A stretch of 64,000 nucleotides of DNA from Arctopsyche grandis (Eukaryota; Arthropoda; Insecta; Trichoptera; Hydropsychidae). Each line of letters starts with the position of its first letter. Within the stretch, counting starts at the first letter, position 1. Location: contig NC_135367.1 of NCBI RefSeq assembly GCF_051622035.1, forward strand, positions 14,126,501 to 14,190,500. Direction: 5' to 3'. This document shows positions 1-11,252 of the stretch, piece after piece. The translations under genes were made by a program, and so were the position numbers. The notes below the pieces were generated by a model. It saw only the letters and a program-made list of their open reading frames with translations, was not told the DNA's origin and searched no databases.

Positions 1-1
1 T

Positions 2-112
<111 letters not shown>

Positions 113-165
113 TAGATGAATTCAACATTGTTAAGCATTACTATAAAGTATGTATTATATATTAT

Positions 166-171
166 AATAAA
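166..171 (+). promoter_or_regulatory. candidate polyadenylation signal (AATAAA)
   Basis: An AATAAA hexamer lies 54 bases after the stop codon of the partial zinc-finger gene. AATAAA is common by chance in such AT-rich DNA, so this is a positional guess. Confidence 0.35.
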
Positions 172-1380
172 ATGAAAAATGGCTTAAATATGATATACCA
201 TTAATGATATTTTATGGATTGAATTTGAAATGTATGCAGAAAAAGTGTAATATGGAGATCATCTATTCTAAGCATTTCATTAACCATATATTAAAATAAG
301 AAAGCTTTGCTATTTAGGACATATTATGAGTCTTGCATAATATCTGCTGTAGCTGATCATGCAAGAAAGATATCTGGGAACAGAGTTCGAGGAAGAAAAT
401 GCATCTCGTAATATAAAGATTTAAGAAAATGTTATGGGAGAATTTCAATGGAGTTTTTTGATGCTGCTATGAAAAAAACAATTGACCAAAAATAAGAAAA
501 AGTATTAATATGTAAAATAATTGGAAAAAGTATGTCAATACTTGATATTGAAAAACTCTTCTTTGTAAGAGTTTTTCAGTTTAATATTATACATACAAAT
601 ACGATTGTATTTCAAAAACATTGAATTATTAATATGAGATTAGTTGTTTTATATAAGGAATGATATTAATGAACAGAAACGCATTTGTATATCCTTGATG
701 TTTATCATCCGTAATGCTATAAAAATAAACCACCTGATGTAATGCCTTTTGTTATTTCTTTCACTTTGTGTTTTTTGTGATATAAATATTCGAATTATAG
801 CCAAACTACACACACACACTCGCACAATTTCTAAAAACCATGGAAACGTGATCAGGTACCGATGCTAATTACATATCAGTCAGAAACTTGTGGTCGAATT
901 CCCTCACGATCATAATACTTTATTTATTGATACTTCGTATATAGATAAAGCACGCAGGTATATTGGAAAAATAATTATTATTTTTAGAAAATGGTTTAAA
1001 AGGGCGCATCAGGAAATCTTAAAACTGGCTAGCTGATCGCCGGTAGACTTAGTATACAATTGGCACTATCTGATAAGTAAAAAAATATTGTTGTTTAGAA
1101 TTACCTATTTTCATTTTCTGTCTTCAAATTGTAGCTTACTTTCACATAAAAATTTCAATTTATTAATAATTATTGAAATACATATTGTAATTAATATTTT
1201 CTATAATATTATTTTTAAATTGCAATGGCATTTTTGGACATTTACGTATAAAATATATTTTTTTATTGGATTTGGATTGGGGCTGTACTGGGGCAACCAT
1301 CAACTACATATGTGATGTTTTTCAAAAAAATCAAAATGTAGCATTACCAACATTTACCAAGCTTTTTTTAAATATTTTAT
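172..1380. other. intergenic, no gene recognised
   Basis: AT-rich spacer with no ORF resembling a known protein and no element ends I can define. Short features are a CA-rich tract near 810-825 and many homopolymer runs. The 75-residue ORF at 1088-1315 is low-complexity and resembles nothing known. Confidence 0.5.
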
Positions 1381-1388
1381 ACCTAGTG

Positions 1389-2078
1389 TAAGGTGACCAC
1401 TTTTTCCAAATTCAAAACCAGGACATTTTCTCCAAAAACACATTTCTAAATATGTACTTCAATTATTTAAAACGAAGATTAAAGAATCATGGACGCACAT
1501 TTATGACAAAATGAATTCATTTTCTTGAATGCTCTTATAAAATTCTACACAAGACTGGTTAAAATTATACTAAGTGCAAACATTTTAAGGTATCAACATT
1601 CAATTTCGTTTTATCATTGGACTATATATTCATCAAAGTAAAAATCTTTCGGCTGGTGCATTTGATCCTGATAAAGGTCTGTTCATACCTATCCAGCACG
1701 ACCCGTATCCTGAAGGTGTCATGCAAGTGCGGATAGTATTCTTTGGTACATTATATGGACGTATTCATACTTCATTCGCGCATGCGCATTTACGCATTCA
1801 TGCGCGTCCATATAGAATGTACCAAAGAATACTGTCTTGCAGGACACCTGCAGGATACGGGTCGTGCTGGATAGGTATGAACAGACCTTAATTGGTAACA
1901 ACATTTCACTAATTTGCCAATATTTTCGCCGAAGACTTTGTATATGTATTTATCCATCTATTAAATAAATAAATTATATTACATAAAAAAGTGTACTGGT
2001 TTTATTTCAAGACTTACCAGGACAGATACCCAAAAAACCAGTACTGTCCTGGTAAAATCAGTACGAATGGTGACCCTA
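1389..2078. mobile_element. hAT-like non-autonomous element (copy A), carrying a nested MITE
   Basis: Ends TAAGGTGACCA (left) and the complement of TAGGGTCACCA (right) form short imperfect terminal inverted repeats. The flanking octamers ACCTAGTG (1381-1388) and ACTTAGCG (2079-2086) match at 6 of 8 positions, as expected for an old hAT 8-bp duplication. Internal motifs such as AACCAGGACATTTT near the left end and GTGTACTG-TTTTATTTCA near the right end recur in a second copy at 11253-12969. A PIF-like MITE sits inside (1675-1888), so this element is older. No transposase coding is recognisable. Confidence 0.7.
1675..1888. mobile_element. PIF/Harbinger-type MITE, 214 bp
   Basis: Nearly perfect terminal inverted repeats of over 40 bp start with AGGTCTGTTCATACCTATCC. 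They are flanked by a TAA trinucleotide on both sides (1672-1674 and 1889-1891), the TWA-type duplication typical of PIF/Harbinger transposons. The short core contains an internal inverted repeat, CATTCTATATGGACG-like. The AGGTCTG terminus and TWA duplication are shared with the MITE at 49731-50121. It is inserted within hAT-like copy A. No coding capacity. Confidence 0.78.
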
Positions 2079-2086
2079 ACTTAGCG

Positions 2087-2540
2087 GGAACATTTGTTAT
2101 AAGCCACATTTTAAGTAAATAATACATTTAACGTAAATATTGTTTTTGTGAGAAATTTTATCTTGAAATTTGGATAATATATTATGCAACATGATATATA
2201 TGAAAAATAAGTTTTTGTTTTTTTTTTAAGTATTTTAATTTTGAAGTCGTTTCGTGTTTTATGGTGAAAATGAAGGCGTACAACAATTATAATGCCCCCT
2301 TTTCACGCTCGTCCAATATCACGGTGTTAGCATCCTGTGAATGATAACACAGTTGTATTGGCCCTAAGTGAGGAGAGGGCATTAAATAGAATTTGATTTC
2401 AGAGAATATGTGAAATTAAAACCTAAATAAGATGAAAATAATACAAACATGACGATGTAAACGAGATAGATGTTCACACTACACAGATGAGTGCTTGCGC
2501 CGTAGTTTATTGCATGATCTACTAATTAAACAAAGATTGA
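2087..2540. other. intergenic, no gene recognised
   Basis: AT-rich sequence between two mobile elements. I see no ORF, repeat end or RNA gene here. Confidence 0.5.
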
Positions 2541-2951
2541 TACCGAGTTGACACGATCGAGTAACTTGGACGTTACTCGAGTTGGATCGAGTAAACGGAC
2601 ACTAGTCATATGTGAACCAGTCACAGGACAACCGGTCGCTCTATATCGGTCACACGTGATCACCCGTCACACTAAAATTGGTCACGAGAAAACTGGTCAC
2701 ACCCAAAAATTAATCACGAAAAAACTGGTCACACCCAACAATTTTTAATTTTTGGGGTGTCCAGTTTTTTCGTGACCAATTTTCGGGTGTGACCAGTTTT
2801 AGTGTGACGGGTGATCACGTGTGACCGATCTAGAGCGACCGGTTGTCCTGTGACCGGTTCACATTTGACTAGTAATCACCGAACCCGTGGCAACATGTGA
2901 TCCAACCGTTTTTTTAACGTTCTGAGTTACTCACATCGTGTCATCCCGGTA
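2541..2951. mobile_element. foldback (palindromic) element rich in GGTCAC motifs
   Basis: The whole segment is a long imperfect palindrome centred near 2750. The outer arms read TACCG(A/G)G(T/A)TGACACGAT, and the inner arms read through ACTAGT, GTGAACC, CACAGGACAACCGGTCGCTC and CACACGTGATCACCCGTCAC on both sides. TA lies at both termini, compatible with a TA target duplication. Inside each arm the hexamer GGTCAC and close variants recur many times. There is no protein; the 66-aa ORF at 2548-2748 is only the arm read through. Superfamily unassigned. Confidence 0.75.
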
Positions 2952-3325
2952 TGAGAAAAGCTTTTTCAATGCTAATGTATATAGATGAAAATTTTAAATA
3001 AAAATAAAAATTAGCGACAGCGCAATTTTCAAATGAGAATTTATTCAGAATTTGGGAAACACTTCATAAAATCAAAAAAATATTATATATATGCTTTCGT
3101 TTTAGTAGTTTTACATTTTAGTGATGACAAATTTGAAGAATATTTCTAATATAGTTTTGAGATTGTGACTCTTCTCAGGAAAATCTTTTTTCTTAGCAGA
3201 GTTTATAACACCATCTATGTACGAGTTAAAAAGGTTAAAATGTGTGTCTGGCAGCACTGAGGCATAGTGTCACTTTCGCTGCTGATACTTGTCAGTTGTT
3301 ATTTTGTTAATTGGCAGAAATAATA

Positions 3326-6118
3326 ATGGAATGCCGACTTTGCTTGGTTCCAGAGCCAGCGATCTCCATTTGGGGCACTTCCGAATCGCTAGAGATACTT
3401 ATTTCTAGCTGTTGTCAGCTTCAGGTCAGTAGCATTGTTATTTAATTGTAGCAATTGTTAGTAAATTAATAGTTTCATAATTAATACGATAGAATGTGGG
3501 AATTTTTTTTTCTAAAATAAGATACTATTCTGAAGTCGTGCGTTAGGTTTTTAAGCATTTTGGTGTATTTTATATGAAATGAAGTGCATATATATATATA
3601 TGTATGTATGTATGTACAATTTTCGTTTGCTGTCACCAATTTGAATGCGAGTGAATTGTTGTGGGAGAGATGTCGATTTGGAAGAACCCCTTTGCTGAAG
3701 CCAAAAATTGTATGCTATGATCCCTTGAGTGATTATCGATTTGATTATAGTCAAGTTGAAATTACATATATAGTCGGTTTAGTGGCTGAAAGCTTGGCTG
3801 TTTTAAAAAAAATTGGCTGTTTTAACCTAATAATGCAACTCGGTAGATCTTAACACGCTCTGTTTGAAAAAAACAAGCCGATTTATATTCGTTTTTTTTT
3901 GTTAACCCTTTGCCCGCGGCAATAAATATAGCGAACAAGCCCTGTACGCGGCACCTTTTTCGCGAATTTGGCAATCGAGTTTTCGATACAGATTTTAATA
4001 TTTTCCTCAAGTAACCAGATATGTTAATTAACACATAAAGTATTATTTTAAACAATAAAATACATAATATATTTCGTAGTTTTGGCTTAATTGTCAAATA
4101 ATCATTCTTCACACAATTGAGACGTATCGTCGCCATTGTTCAACAGACGTGACGTCACATAAACGAGGTTTCATTATGGTTCCACAAAAAACTAATTTTG
4201 ACTGGTATATATTCATTGTAAGCAAATTGAATAGATGGCATTCAACTCTCAGTAATATATTCAACCAATTTTGAACATTAAAACAGTTCAAATAGGCACA
4301 TATAAGGCTCAAAATCCCGTGCAAAGTTCAGAAATTCTATGGAAGACAGCCGCGCCACAGACTTGTCGCCTAAAGCTTCCATAGAAGACGGCTGCGGGCA
4401 AACGGTTAATTAAGTTAGTTATGTCTTCGCTTGCTACTGTAAAAACACTTGGAATACATAAATGATTAACACATTTAATGTAATGGTTACTTTAATGAAT
4501 AATGATTTAGGTCACAAAATAGAAAGCTTCAAACATCTTGATTTTCGAAAAAGTCGATTTTGTCAGAACGAGAATTTTCGACTTAAAGCTTTTTGCAACT
4601 TAGCCGACGATTTGTATTGTATTGAAGAATGAAATAGTTCTTAAAAAATCTTAAAACATAAATATAAATGAAATAGAACAAAAACTTATAATTGATATTT
4701 CTGTATATGTATTATTATAGGTTGAAATAGATGATGGACTGCCAAATAGAATATGCGCACTGTGCAAATCTAAACTAGAATTGTTTAACCGGTTTAAACA
4801 TGCTTGTGAACAGTCTGATAAAATTCTGAGAGAAAGATTAACCGAGAAAGTACATATTAAAATTGAAGAAACCATTCTCCCCGATGAAGAGTGGACAAAC
4901 TACAGCAATAGTTCGTCGCCTTTTAATATTTACGATGTTAACTGTGGAAGTGAAAAACACATTAACACTGTCGACACCAATGAAGTTTTGATTCGAAATA
5001 TTAAAATTGAGGATGTGAAACCAAATCTAAGTGAATTTTCTTTCATAAAATTAGAGAAAAACGATGAAAAAGTTGCTGCTGAGGTAAAATCTTAAACTAT
5101 TTAAAAGATGAAATCAAATTTAATATTATATGTACAATGTTAATTGTGTATTTTTTAGAATGAATCAGGAGCATATTCCGACACATACGATATGCCGCTA
5201 ACTTTAAATACTCGCGAGACATTTAAATGTGATATTTGTTCTGAGATATTCCTCGAAGAAACACATTTTAAGAATCATTTAAAACATCACCGCAAGAACT
5301 TTAAATGCGATCTTTGTGGAAAAATATTTCTACGGAAGTATGTCTTAAAAAACCACATACAATCATGTAGTTTATCTAAAAAGAACAATACATTTTCTGG
5401 AGAAAAAGGTAGCGCCCAAGTAGAGATACGATTCAAATGTGAAATTTGTTCCATATTTTTCCCCCAAAAGTTTTCATATATGCGGCATATGCTCTTTCAT
5501 GGAAAAGAAAAGCCATTTAAATGTGACATTTGTTCTAAATCCTTTACCCTTAAACATCATTTAGAACGACACATTAACACTCACAGTACTGAAAAGCCAT
5601 ATGCTTGCGAGACCTGCGGCAAGGCATTCGGCACTAAATACAGTTTAGACTTACACATTAAAATCCACATTAGAAATGAAAACCTCGAATGCGAAATGTG
5701 TTCGAAAAGCTTCCACCTTAAACGTTCGTATGATCATCATATGAAAATTCACGCCGGTGAAAAGCAGTATAATTGTGATGTATGCAATCGTTCTTTTTAC
5801 CGGAAATGCGATTTGCAAAATCATGCGAAAATGCACTCTGAAAGCAGAACGCACGAATGTGATATATGTACGAGAGTTTTCGATTACAAATATAAGCTGA
5901 AAAATCACATGAAAATCCACAGCGATGTGAGGTTGTTGCACAAATGCGAGATTTGTTCGAAAATGTTCGCCTCCAAATACACTCTTGGAAGACACATAGA
6001 CACTCACACTGGAAATAAAACACACGTGTGTGAAATTTGCCACTGTGCGTTCTTTCAAAAGTCTAATTTACAAAAGCATATGAAAGTGCACTCGAAAGAA
6101 AAAACCGTAAAAATTTAA
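3326..6118 (+). CDS. ZAD-C2H2 zinc-finger transcription factor, three exons, 473 aa
   Basis: Predicted exons: 3326-3424 (33 codons), 4721-5083 (121 codons), 5159-6118 (319 codons plus TAA). All introns are GT-AG, phase 0 (donor GTCAGT at 3425, acceptor AG at 4719-4720; donor GTAAAA at 5084, acceptor AG at 5157-5158). Exons 1-2 encode a ZAD: Cys3 and Cys6 of MECRLC, the tryptophan motif ISIWG, then the second pair C45-x2-C48 after DDGLP; the ZAD ends in a helix-rich stretch (KILRERL). An acidic linker leads to ten finger units, about residues 176-466; nine are C2H2 and the second ends in Cys instead of the last His. ZADs mediate homodimerisation in insect zinc-finger regulators, so this is probably a nuclear sequence-specific DNA-binding protein; its target cannot be inferred. 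Intron 1 contains a piggyBac-like MITE. Confidence 0.9.
3902..4409. mobile_element. piggyBac-like MITE, 508 bp, in intron 1 of the first ZAD gene
   Basis: Both ends carry TTAA (3902-3905 and 4406-4409), the piggyBac target duplication. Next come matching termini CCCTTTGCCCGCGGC (left) and the complement of CCGTTTGCCCGCAGC (right). CCYTTTG-type ends are typical of piggyBac relatives. There is no transposase; the ORFs inside are short. It lies within an intron and so need not harm the host gene. Confidence 0.75.
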
Positions 6119-6363
6119 ATTTTATTTACATATATGTATGTATAATTTATGTAATATTATTGACTAGCTTGATTAGAAAACGTAGAAGTTTGAGCATGTG
6201 TGGATTTATTTATAATGTATGTATTTATTAGGAATTTAAAAATATTACACTTGTATCTTGTATGTATTATAAAATATGGAAGTAATTTAACAACTACATA
6301 TAATATAGGATAATTGAACTATTTTTTTTGCTGGTTTTATTCCAACATATGATATCACACTGA

Positions 6364-6369
6364 AATAAA
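6364..6369 (+). promoter_or_regulatory. candidate polyadenylation signal (AATAAA)
   Basis: An AATAAA hexamer lies about 245 bases downstream of the stop codon of the first ZAD gene. Another occurs near 6443. Choice between them is arbitrary without transcript data. Confidence 0.35.
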
Positions 6370-6608
6370 TCACTAATGTAAAAATTTACAGAACAAAATT
6401 TGAATAAAATAACAAATACCAGGAGCTCGGCTAATCGATACGGAATAAATATTATTAACTAAAACTTTGAAGTTATTTTTATAACAAAAAAAAATTCTTT
6501 GGTTAAAACAAATGTTTTAGTTTTGGTTTCTGATGAAGATAAAATTTTAATTTGAATACCTTTATCGTACATATTATTGTATTTACATATCAAAATTTAT
6601 CTAAATAC

Positions 6609-6855
6609 TGTAACGTAGAGATTAGGTGAGTGGCGCTCGTGGACCGATGGTTTACTAGCGCAGATCACCTGATCTCTCGTTCCCGCCAAAATGGCCTCTA
6701 CGAATGAGTGAGCCATATGCAACAGCCAATGGGATCGCCTGACTCATCGACCAATAGTTGTTGAGCCCACGAGAGCACACGAATAAACACCTTCTACAAC
6801 GCTCCTGCGTCTTTCTCTCCGATTCTGGAAGCCCCCTCTTCACGTCCACGCAACA
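6609..6855. mobile_element. solo LTR of a retrotransposon, 247 bp
   Basis: The segment begins TGTAACG and ends CGCAACA (TG...CA) and is flanked by the same tetranucleotide ATAC at 6605-6608 and 6856-6859. An internal AATAAA at 6782-6787 is placed as an LTR polyadenylation signal would be in plus orientation. It is clearly more GC-rich than its surroundings. A 4-bp duplication and TGT...ACA termini fit Ty3/gypsy-type elements. No internal gag-pol region is present, so it looks like the product of LTR-LTR recombination. Confidence 0.75.
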
Positions 6856-6859
6856 ATAC

Positions 6860-7515
6860 CTTTAGGTTGCGCCACAAGCAAAATTTTTTAATAAAAATAA
6901 AATCTACAATTACATGTATGTATGTATATCTCAAGGTTTCATTAGCTTTTTTTATATTCTTATTATGATTTATTCGATCTTAGTGTTGAATTTAAAAAAA
7001 AGTTTGATCCAAAAAATGTCTGCTCGTTTATAAGTATCTGAAGAAGGAACAGTTTCGTTTTTGCTTCACCGTTTGATTATAAATAATATTTTGTATATTA
7101 AAGTATACAACTTGAGTCATTTTTATTACTTTCGATATATTTAACTTGGTTAATGGTAAATTATATTGAGTGTATGAAAATTAGGACCCCCTGTCGAGCT
7201 GGCTTACTATGAGGTAATTATGCCGCTTAAACACCTGGTAAGTCTATTCGAAGATAACTTTTGATTGTTAGCATTTAAACCAATTGTTCGTGTATGAACA
7301 AACTAGTACGTTCATGATCGAGCTGGAGCGATATACATATATAAACTAACATTAATTAACTCCATTAACTTTTAATAGAGGGAGTCGTGACTTTGATAAA
7401 AATGGCGATTTAACGCCTCGCTCTCACCTAAAAATTAAATTTATTCACAATTATTTTTATACATTTTTTATAGAAATGCCGTAGAGTAAATTTTTTTGTA
7501 TAAGTGAAAGGATTT
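6860..7515. other. intergenic, no gene recognised
   Basis: AT-rich spacer between the solo LTR and a dispersed repeat. No coding sequence or defined element ends seen. Confidence 0.45.
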
Positions 7516-7519
7516 TTTT

Positions 7520-7800
7520 TTTGATTTTTAAATGCTTTTTATTATTACGAAATTATGTTCACAATATATCTTATATCTATTTTAATAGCTACTGATCTAC
7601 TGATCATTTTCTATTTTACAATTTAATTTAATTTGGTTAGTAATCATAGTATTATATTATTCTAATGTTAATCTAAAGCATAATAGGAAAAAGAGCTCAA
7701 AAACCTATTTACAATCCTTATAAATGCTCATAATACATCTAATACATAATATTAATTAAAGACTCTCTTAAGTCGATGAGCTAAAGCAAAAAGTGAAAGG
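7520..7800. repeat. dispersed repeat, copy 1
   Basis: This stretch, beginning TTTTTGATTTTTAAATGC, matches 22255-22480 over more than 200 bases with few differences. Shared blocks include AATAGCTACTGATCTACTGATC and GGAAAAAGAGCTC. No terminal repeats or coding sequence were found, so the class is unknown; a 3' fragment of a non-LTR element is one possibility. The second copy has the same orientation. Confidence 0.7.
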
Positions 7801-8094
7801 ATACATTTAGGATAAACAAAGAAAAACGAGTAAAAACTAGTTAATTGAATAACTTTTACTGAAATAATAATTGTGAGTGTGAAATTTCTGCTAATATATA
7901 ACCCAGAAAACTGAGGATCCTCTCTAATTGAATAAACAAACTGGCAAGAAATATAAATTTTTACGACTGGAAACCCTATTTACATGTTGGTCTAAACTTA
8001 CATTAAACTCTTTATATGAGTGTCATTAATTGCAGTCGTAGATTTATTACAGCCATTTTAAAGTTCAACCAAGCCACAAAACGAAACCCTCAAC

Positions 8095-10874
8095 ATGACG
8101 CTACCACCTACCCAACGAGTACAGCCTGAACGACCCTATCGTCCGAGAAAGAGACGGCTGTCTTGCTTTATTGTACCTGATCAACTGAGCCCCCCTGTTA
8201 ACGTGGGTGAATGTTGTCGCTTATGTCTGGGTCCTGAGCCACCGGTTCCAATCTGGTGCAATACGAAACCTTTAGTTTCGAAAATTTGGAGATGTTGTCA
8301 GCAGCAGGCTAGTATATATTAAAATAGCCACAAAAATTTATTACATTTGGTAACAATAAACATAATAGTAAACCATTGCTCACATGATTATATTATAATA
8401 AATTTATGATTCAATAAGTCAGTGTGGATTATTTTAACGTTTGGCTTTTAGGTTGAAAAAGACGATGGTTTGCCTGACAGAATATGTACAGAATGCGAAT
8501 CCAAATTGGAATCGTTCAATAAATTTAAAGCGACTTGTGAAATATCTGAGAATTTTTTAAGGAAGAGACAACCGCAAAATGAAAAAAATAAAATAGAAGA
8601 GGTTAAATTGCCGAAAGTAAACAGTCTTAGTAAAGAAAAAACAAAATTTGACGATGAAAATTTGTCAATAATACCATCAGAGAGAAGTCATATTGATAAG
8701 GTATTTTTTTTAAGTAGAAAAATATATTAAATTTTCAAATGTACGTACATACTTTTTTATTGTGCTTGTTGACTGTATTGCACATGTTTTTAATACGGTG
8801 AAGATTTGAACTTGATTTATCGGTAATAATATATAATACATACATATTTGTTAATGACTTATCTACTGCCTTTACAGTTGCGTCAAAGGTATCCAGCAAT
8901 TTTATAAATGATCTGTGGATGAATTTGGAGACAATTAATAAAACATATTAGAATTGTGAAGTAATGTAAATAATTGAAGCTATATAAATAATTTTACACT
9001 ATAAGAACAAGAACTATAAAGGTGGGGTGGGGCATAAAATATCTTGTGGGACAAATAAAATAATTTATTAATCAAGCTCTAACTTTCAATAAAGCACAAT
9101 AATGATAATACAGTAGAACCTCGATTATCCAGATTGCTAAAAACAAACACAAATTTTACGATTTTGCTGCTTTGAAATGCATAACATAAAAATTCTAAAA
9201 TAAGAAGGAGAAATGAGTCAGTAGTGTTCAAACTTCAATACTCAAAGGACGTTTGTTTCTTATAAAATCCGAAACTTGATCGGGATTTAAATATTTATTT
9301 TTAATTATTATTGGTAATCCAATATGGAAAAGAAAACGAGTTTTATTATCATTAAAAGACAAATTATGTAGATAAAAGCAATGCTTTAAAAATTGGTGTC
9401 TTAGGACGTTTAATGTCAAATAAATATGGTGTTGGAACATCAACGATCTCGGATATTAAAAAAACAAAGTGAAAAAGTTATGAAGTTTACTGATTCTTTG
9501 AAGTCAGAAGATGGAAGCTCAGGGAGTAAGATTATGAAAAAATCAGGAAATGAAGAAGTCAAAGAGTGTATTTTTATGTGGTTCATCCAAAAGCGATCGT
9601 CTGGATTGCCAATATCTGGTATATTATTGTATGATAGGTATTCGTGATTTGGCAGCTTCAAAAAGAACAGCTAACTTAAAGCAAAAATCCATAATTAAAT
9701 TTCTTAAAAAAGAATAATTTACTATTGATCTTCATGTAAATGTAGACAAATAAAAATTGTTCATACTGAATGTACACGTCTTATCCTGTCAATTGTGATT
9801 ATTTCGATTATCCGGATTTTTAATTATCCGGACTACTTTCATACCCAATTAGTCCGGATAATCAAGGTTCTACTGTATGTATGTACATTAATTGTTTCGT
9901 CATCATATATATGTATATATATATGTTTTTTTTAGGAAAATATATCGCCAGTTTGTCCAGAGACTATACATGAGAATGAAGAGATGTTTTACAAATGTGA
10001 TTTTTGTGAAAAAAAATTTAACGATAAATGTCTGTTGCAATATCATATCACGATTTTGCATACTAAGTTTATTGTAGAAAAGAAATCGACAGAAAAACCA
10101 AATGAAAAGAGATTACACAAATGCGAAAATTGTTCGGATACATTTGAAAGCCAGTGGCAATTTGCTAATCATATGCTTGATGTGCATTATAAAGATGGAA
10201 AACCAATCAAATGCCACCTTTGCACACACCGCTTTTTTACCGAATATCAATTGAAACTACACCTTGAAGTACATGCAAAACGCAAACGCTACACATGCAA
10301 AATATGTCAGAAATTGTTTATTTATAGGGATGAACTTAAATCGCATATGTTTCTACACTTGAAAAAAAAGAAAAAGTACAAATGTCAAATATGTTCGAAG
10401 GCACAATACACTGAAAGTCACAATTTGGGAGCTAATAATAAATTTGAAATCGACAAATGCGACCATTGTTCTGAGACTTTCCTCCGCGTGATCGATGAGC
10501 AACGTGACAACCAACATCAAGCTGGTTTCAAGCCCTATGTGTGTAGCATTTGCTCGAGAGCATTCGTGCGTCATCGAAATCTTCAGCGGCATGAAAAAAT
10601 ACATATCAATAGTAAACAGTACAAATGCGACATTTGCTCAGAAGAGTTTCTTCTTAAAAGGAATATTCGAAGCCACATGCTGTCTCACATGAGTAATAAG
10701 TCTCACAAGTGCGATGTATGCTCTTCAGTCTTCCGTTCTGGCAGCCAATTGAAAAAGCACATGAAAGATCACTTACGTTCGAAAGATCACAAATGTGAAA
10801 TATGTGATAAAGCTTTCTATCGTAAACATGACTTAATGAAACATTTGAAGATTCATGCTGGTTTGGATGTATAA
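8095..10874 (+). CDS. ZAD-C2H2 zinc-finger protein with degenerate central fingers, three exons, 466 aa
   Basis: Predicted exons: 8095-8307 (71 codons), 8452-8700 (83 codons), 9936-10874 (312 codons plus TAA); all junctions phase 0. Unlike its neighbours it has a roughly 40-residue basic N-terminal extension before the ZAD pair C41-x2-C44; the second pair is C83-x2-C86 after DDGLPDR. The first donor reads CAG|GCTAGT, so intron 1 would be a GC-AG intron at exactly the position where the sister genes use GTCAGT. Exon 3 encodes ten finger positions (about residues 172-462). Positions 5 and 6 keep Cys-x2-Cys but lack a normal His-x3-5-His, so eight are probably functional. Likely a nuclear DNA-binding protein. 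Intron 2 contains a Tigger/pogo relic. The gene is a tandem-duplicate relative of the ZAD genes on either side. Confidence 0.86.
9111..9875 (+). mobile_element. Tigger/pogo-type Tc1-mariner relic, 765 bp
   Basis: Termini CAGTAGAACCTCGATTATCC and its inverted counterpart (ending GGTTCTACTG at 9875) are flanked by TA on both sides, the expected target duplication. Around 9390-9650 on the plus strand lie remnants of the transposase N-terminal CENP-B-like region: GVGTSTISDIKK in one frame, then after a frameshift KVMKFTDSLKSEDGSS and FIQKRSSGLPISG. The DDE catalytic core is missing, so this is an internally deleted, dead copy. It lies in intron 2 of the second ZAD gene. Confidence 0.85.
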
Positions 10875-11252
10875 AATTAATAGAATTGAAAGATTCTGCT
10901 AGTCATACTTATTCTCAATTACATGACATAAAAATTATCATATTTTTACAAAGTTTTTATTAATTTTCCAATTAAATTATATTATTTTACACACAATGGT
11001 ATACCTTTCATAAATGTATTCAATTCAGTTTTTGATTTCTTTTTGAATAAACTTTTTATGACATTCAAATTTCATATTTATTTAAAAATACTCGAGAAAG
11101 GCAGCATAGCTGATGGACCCATTCGACTCACATGTATTTTATATTAAATTATTTTTTAAATAATTAATATAAAATAATGTATCATTGTTGTAAGTGGTTT
11201 TTTTTTTAAACTATTGTCTCAATTTGAATGGTCTGAATAAATATGCATATTA
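10875..11252. other. 3' flank of the second ZAD gene
   Basis: AT-rich 3' flank; the best polyadenylation hexamer (AATAAA) is at 11046-11051. No other feature is recognised. Confidence 0.4.

Noticed and set aside
5651-6058. 135-aa and 101-aa antisense ORFs
   Set aside because: They lie opposite the zinc-finger exon and arise from its periodic codon pattern.
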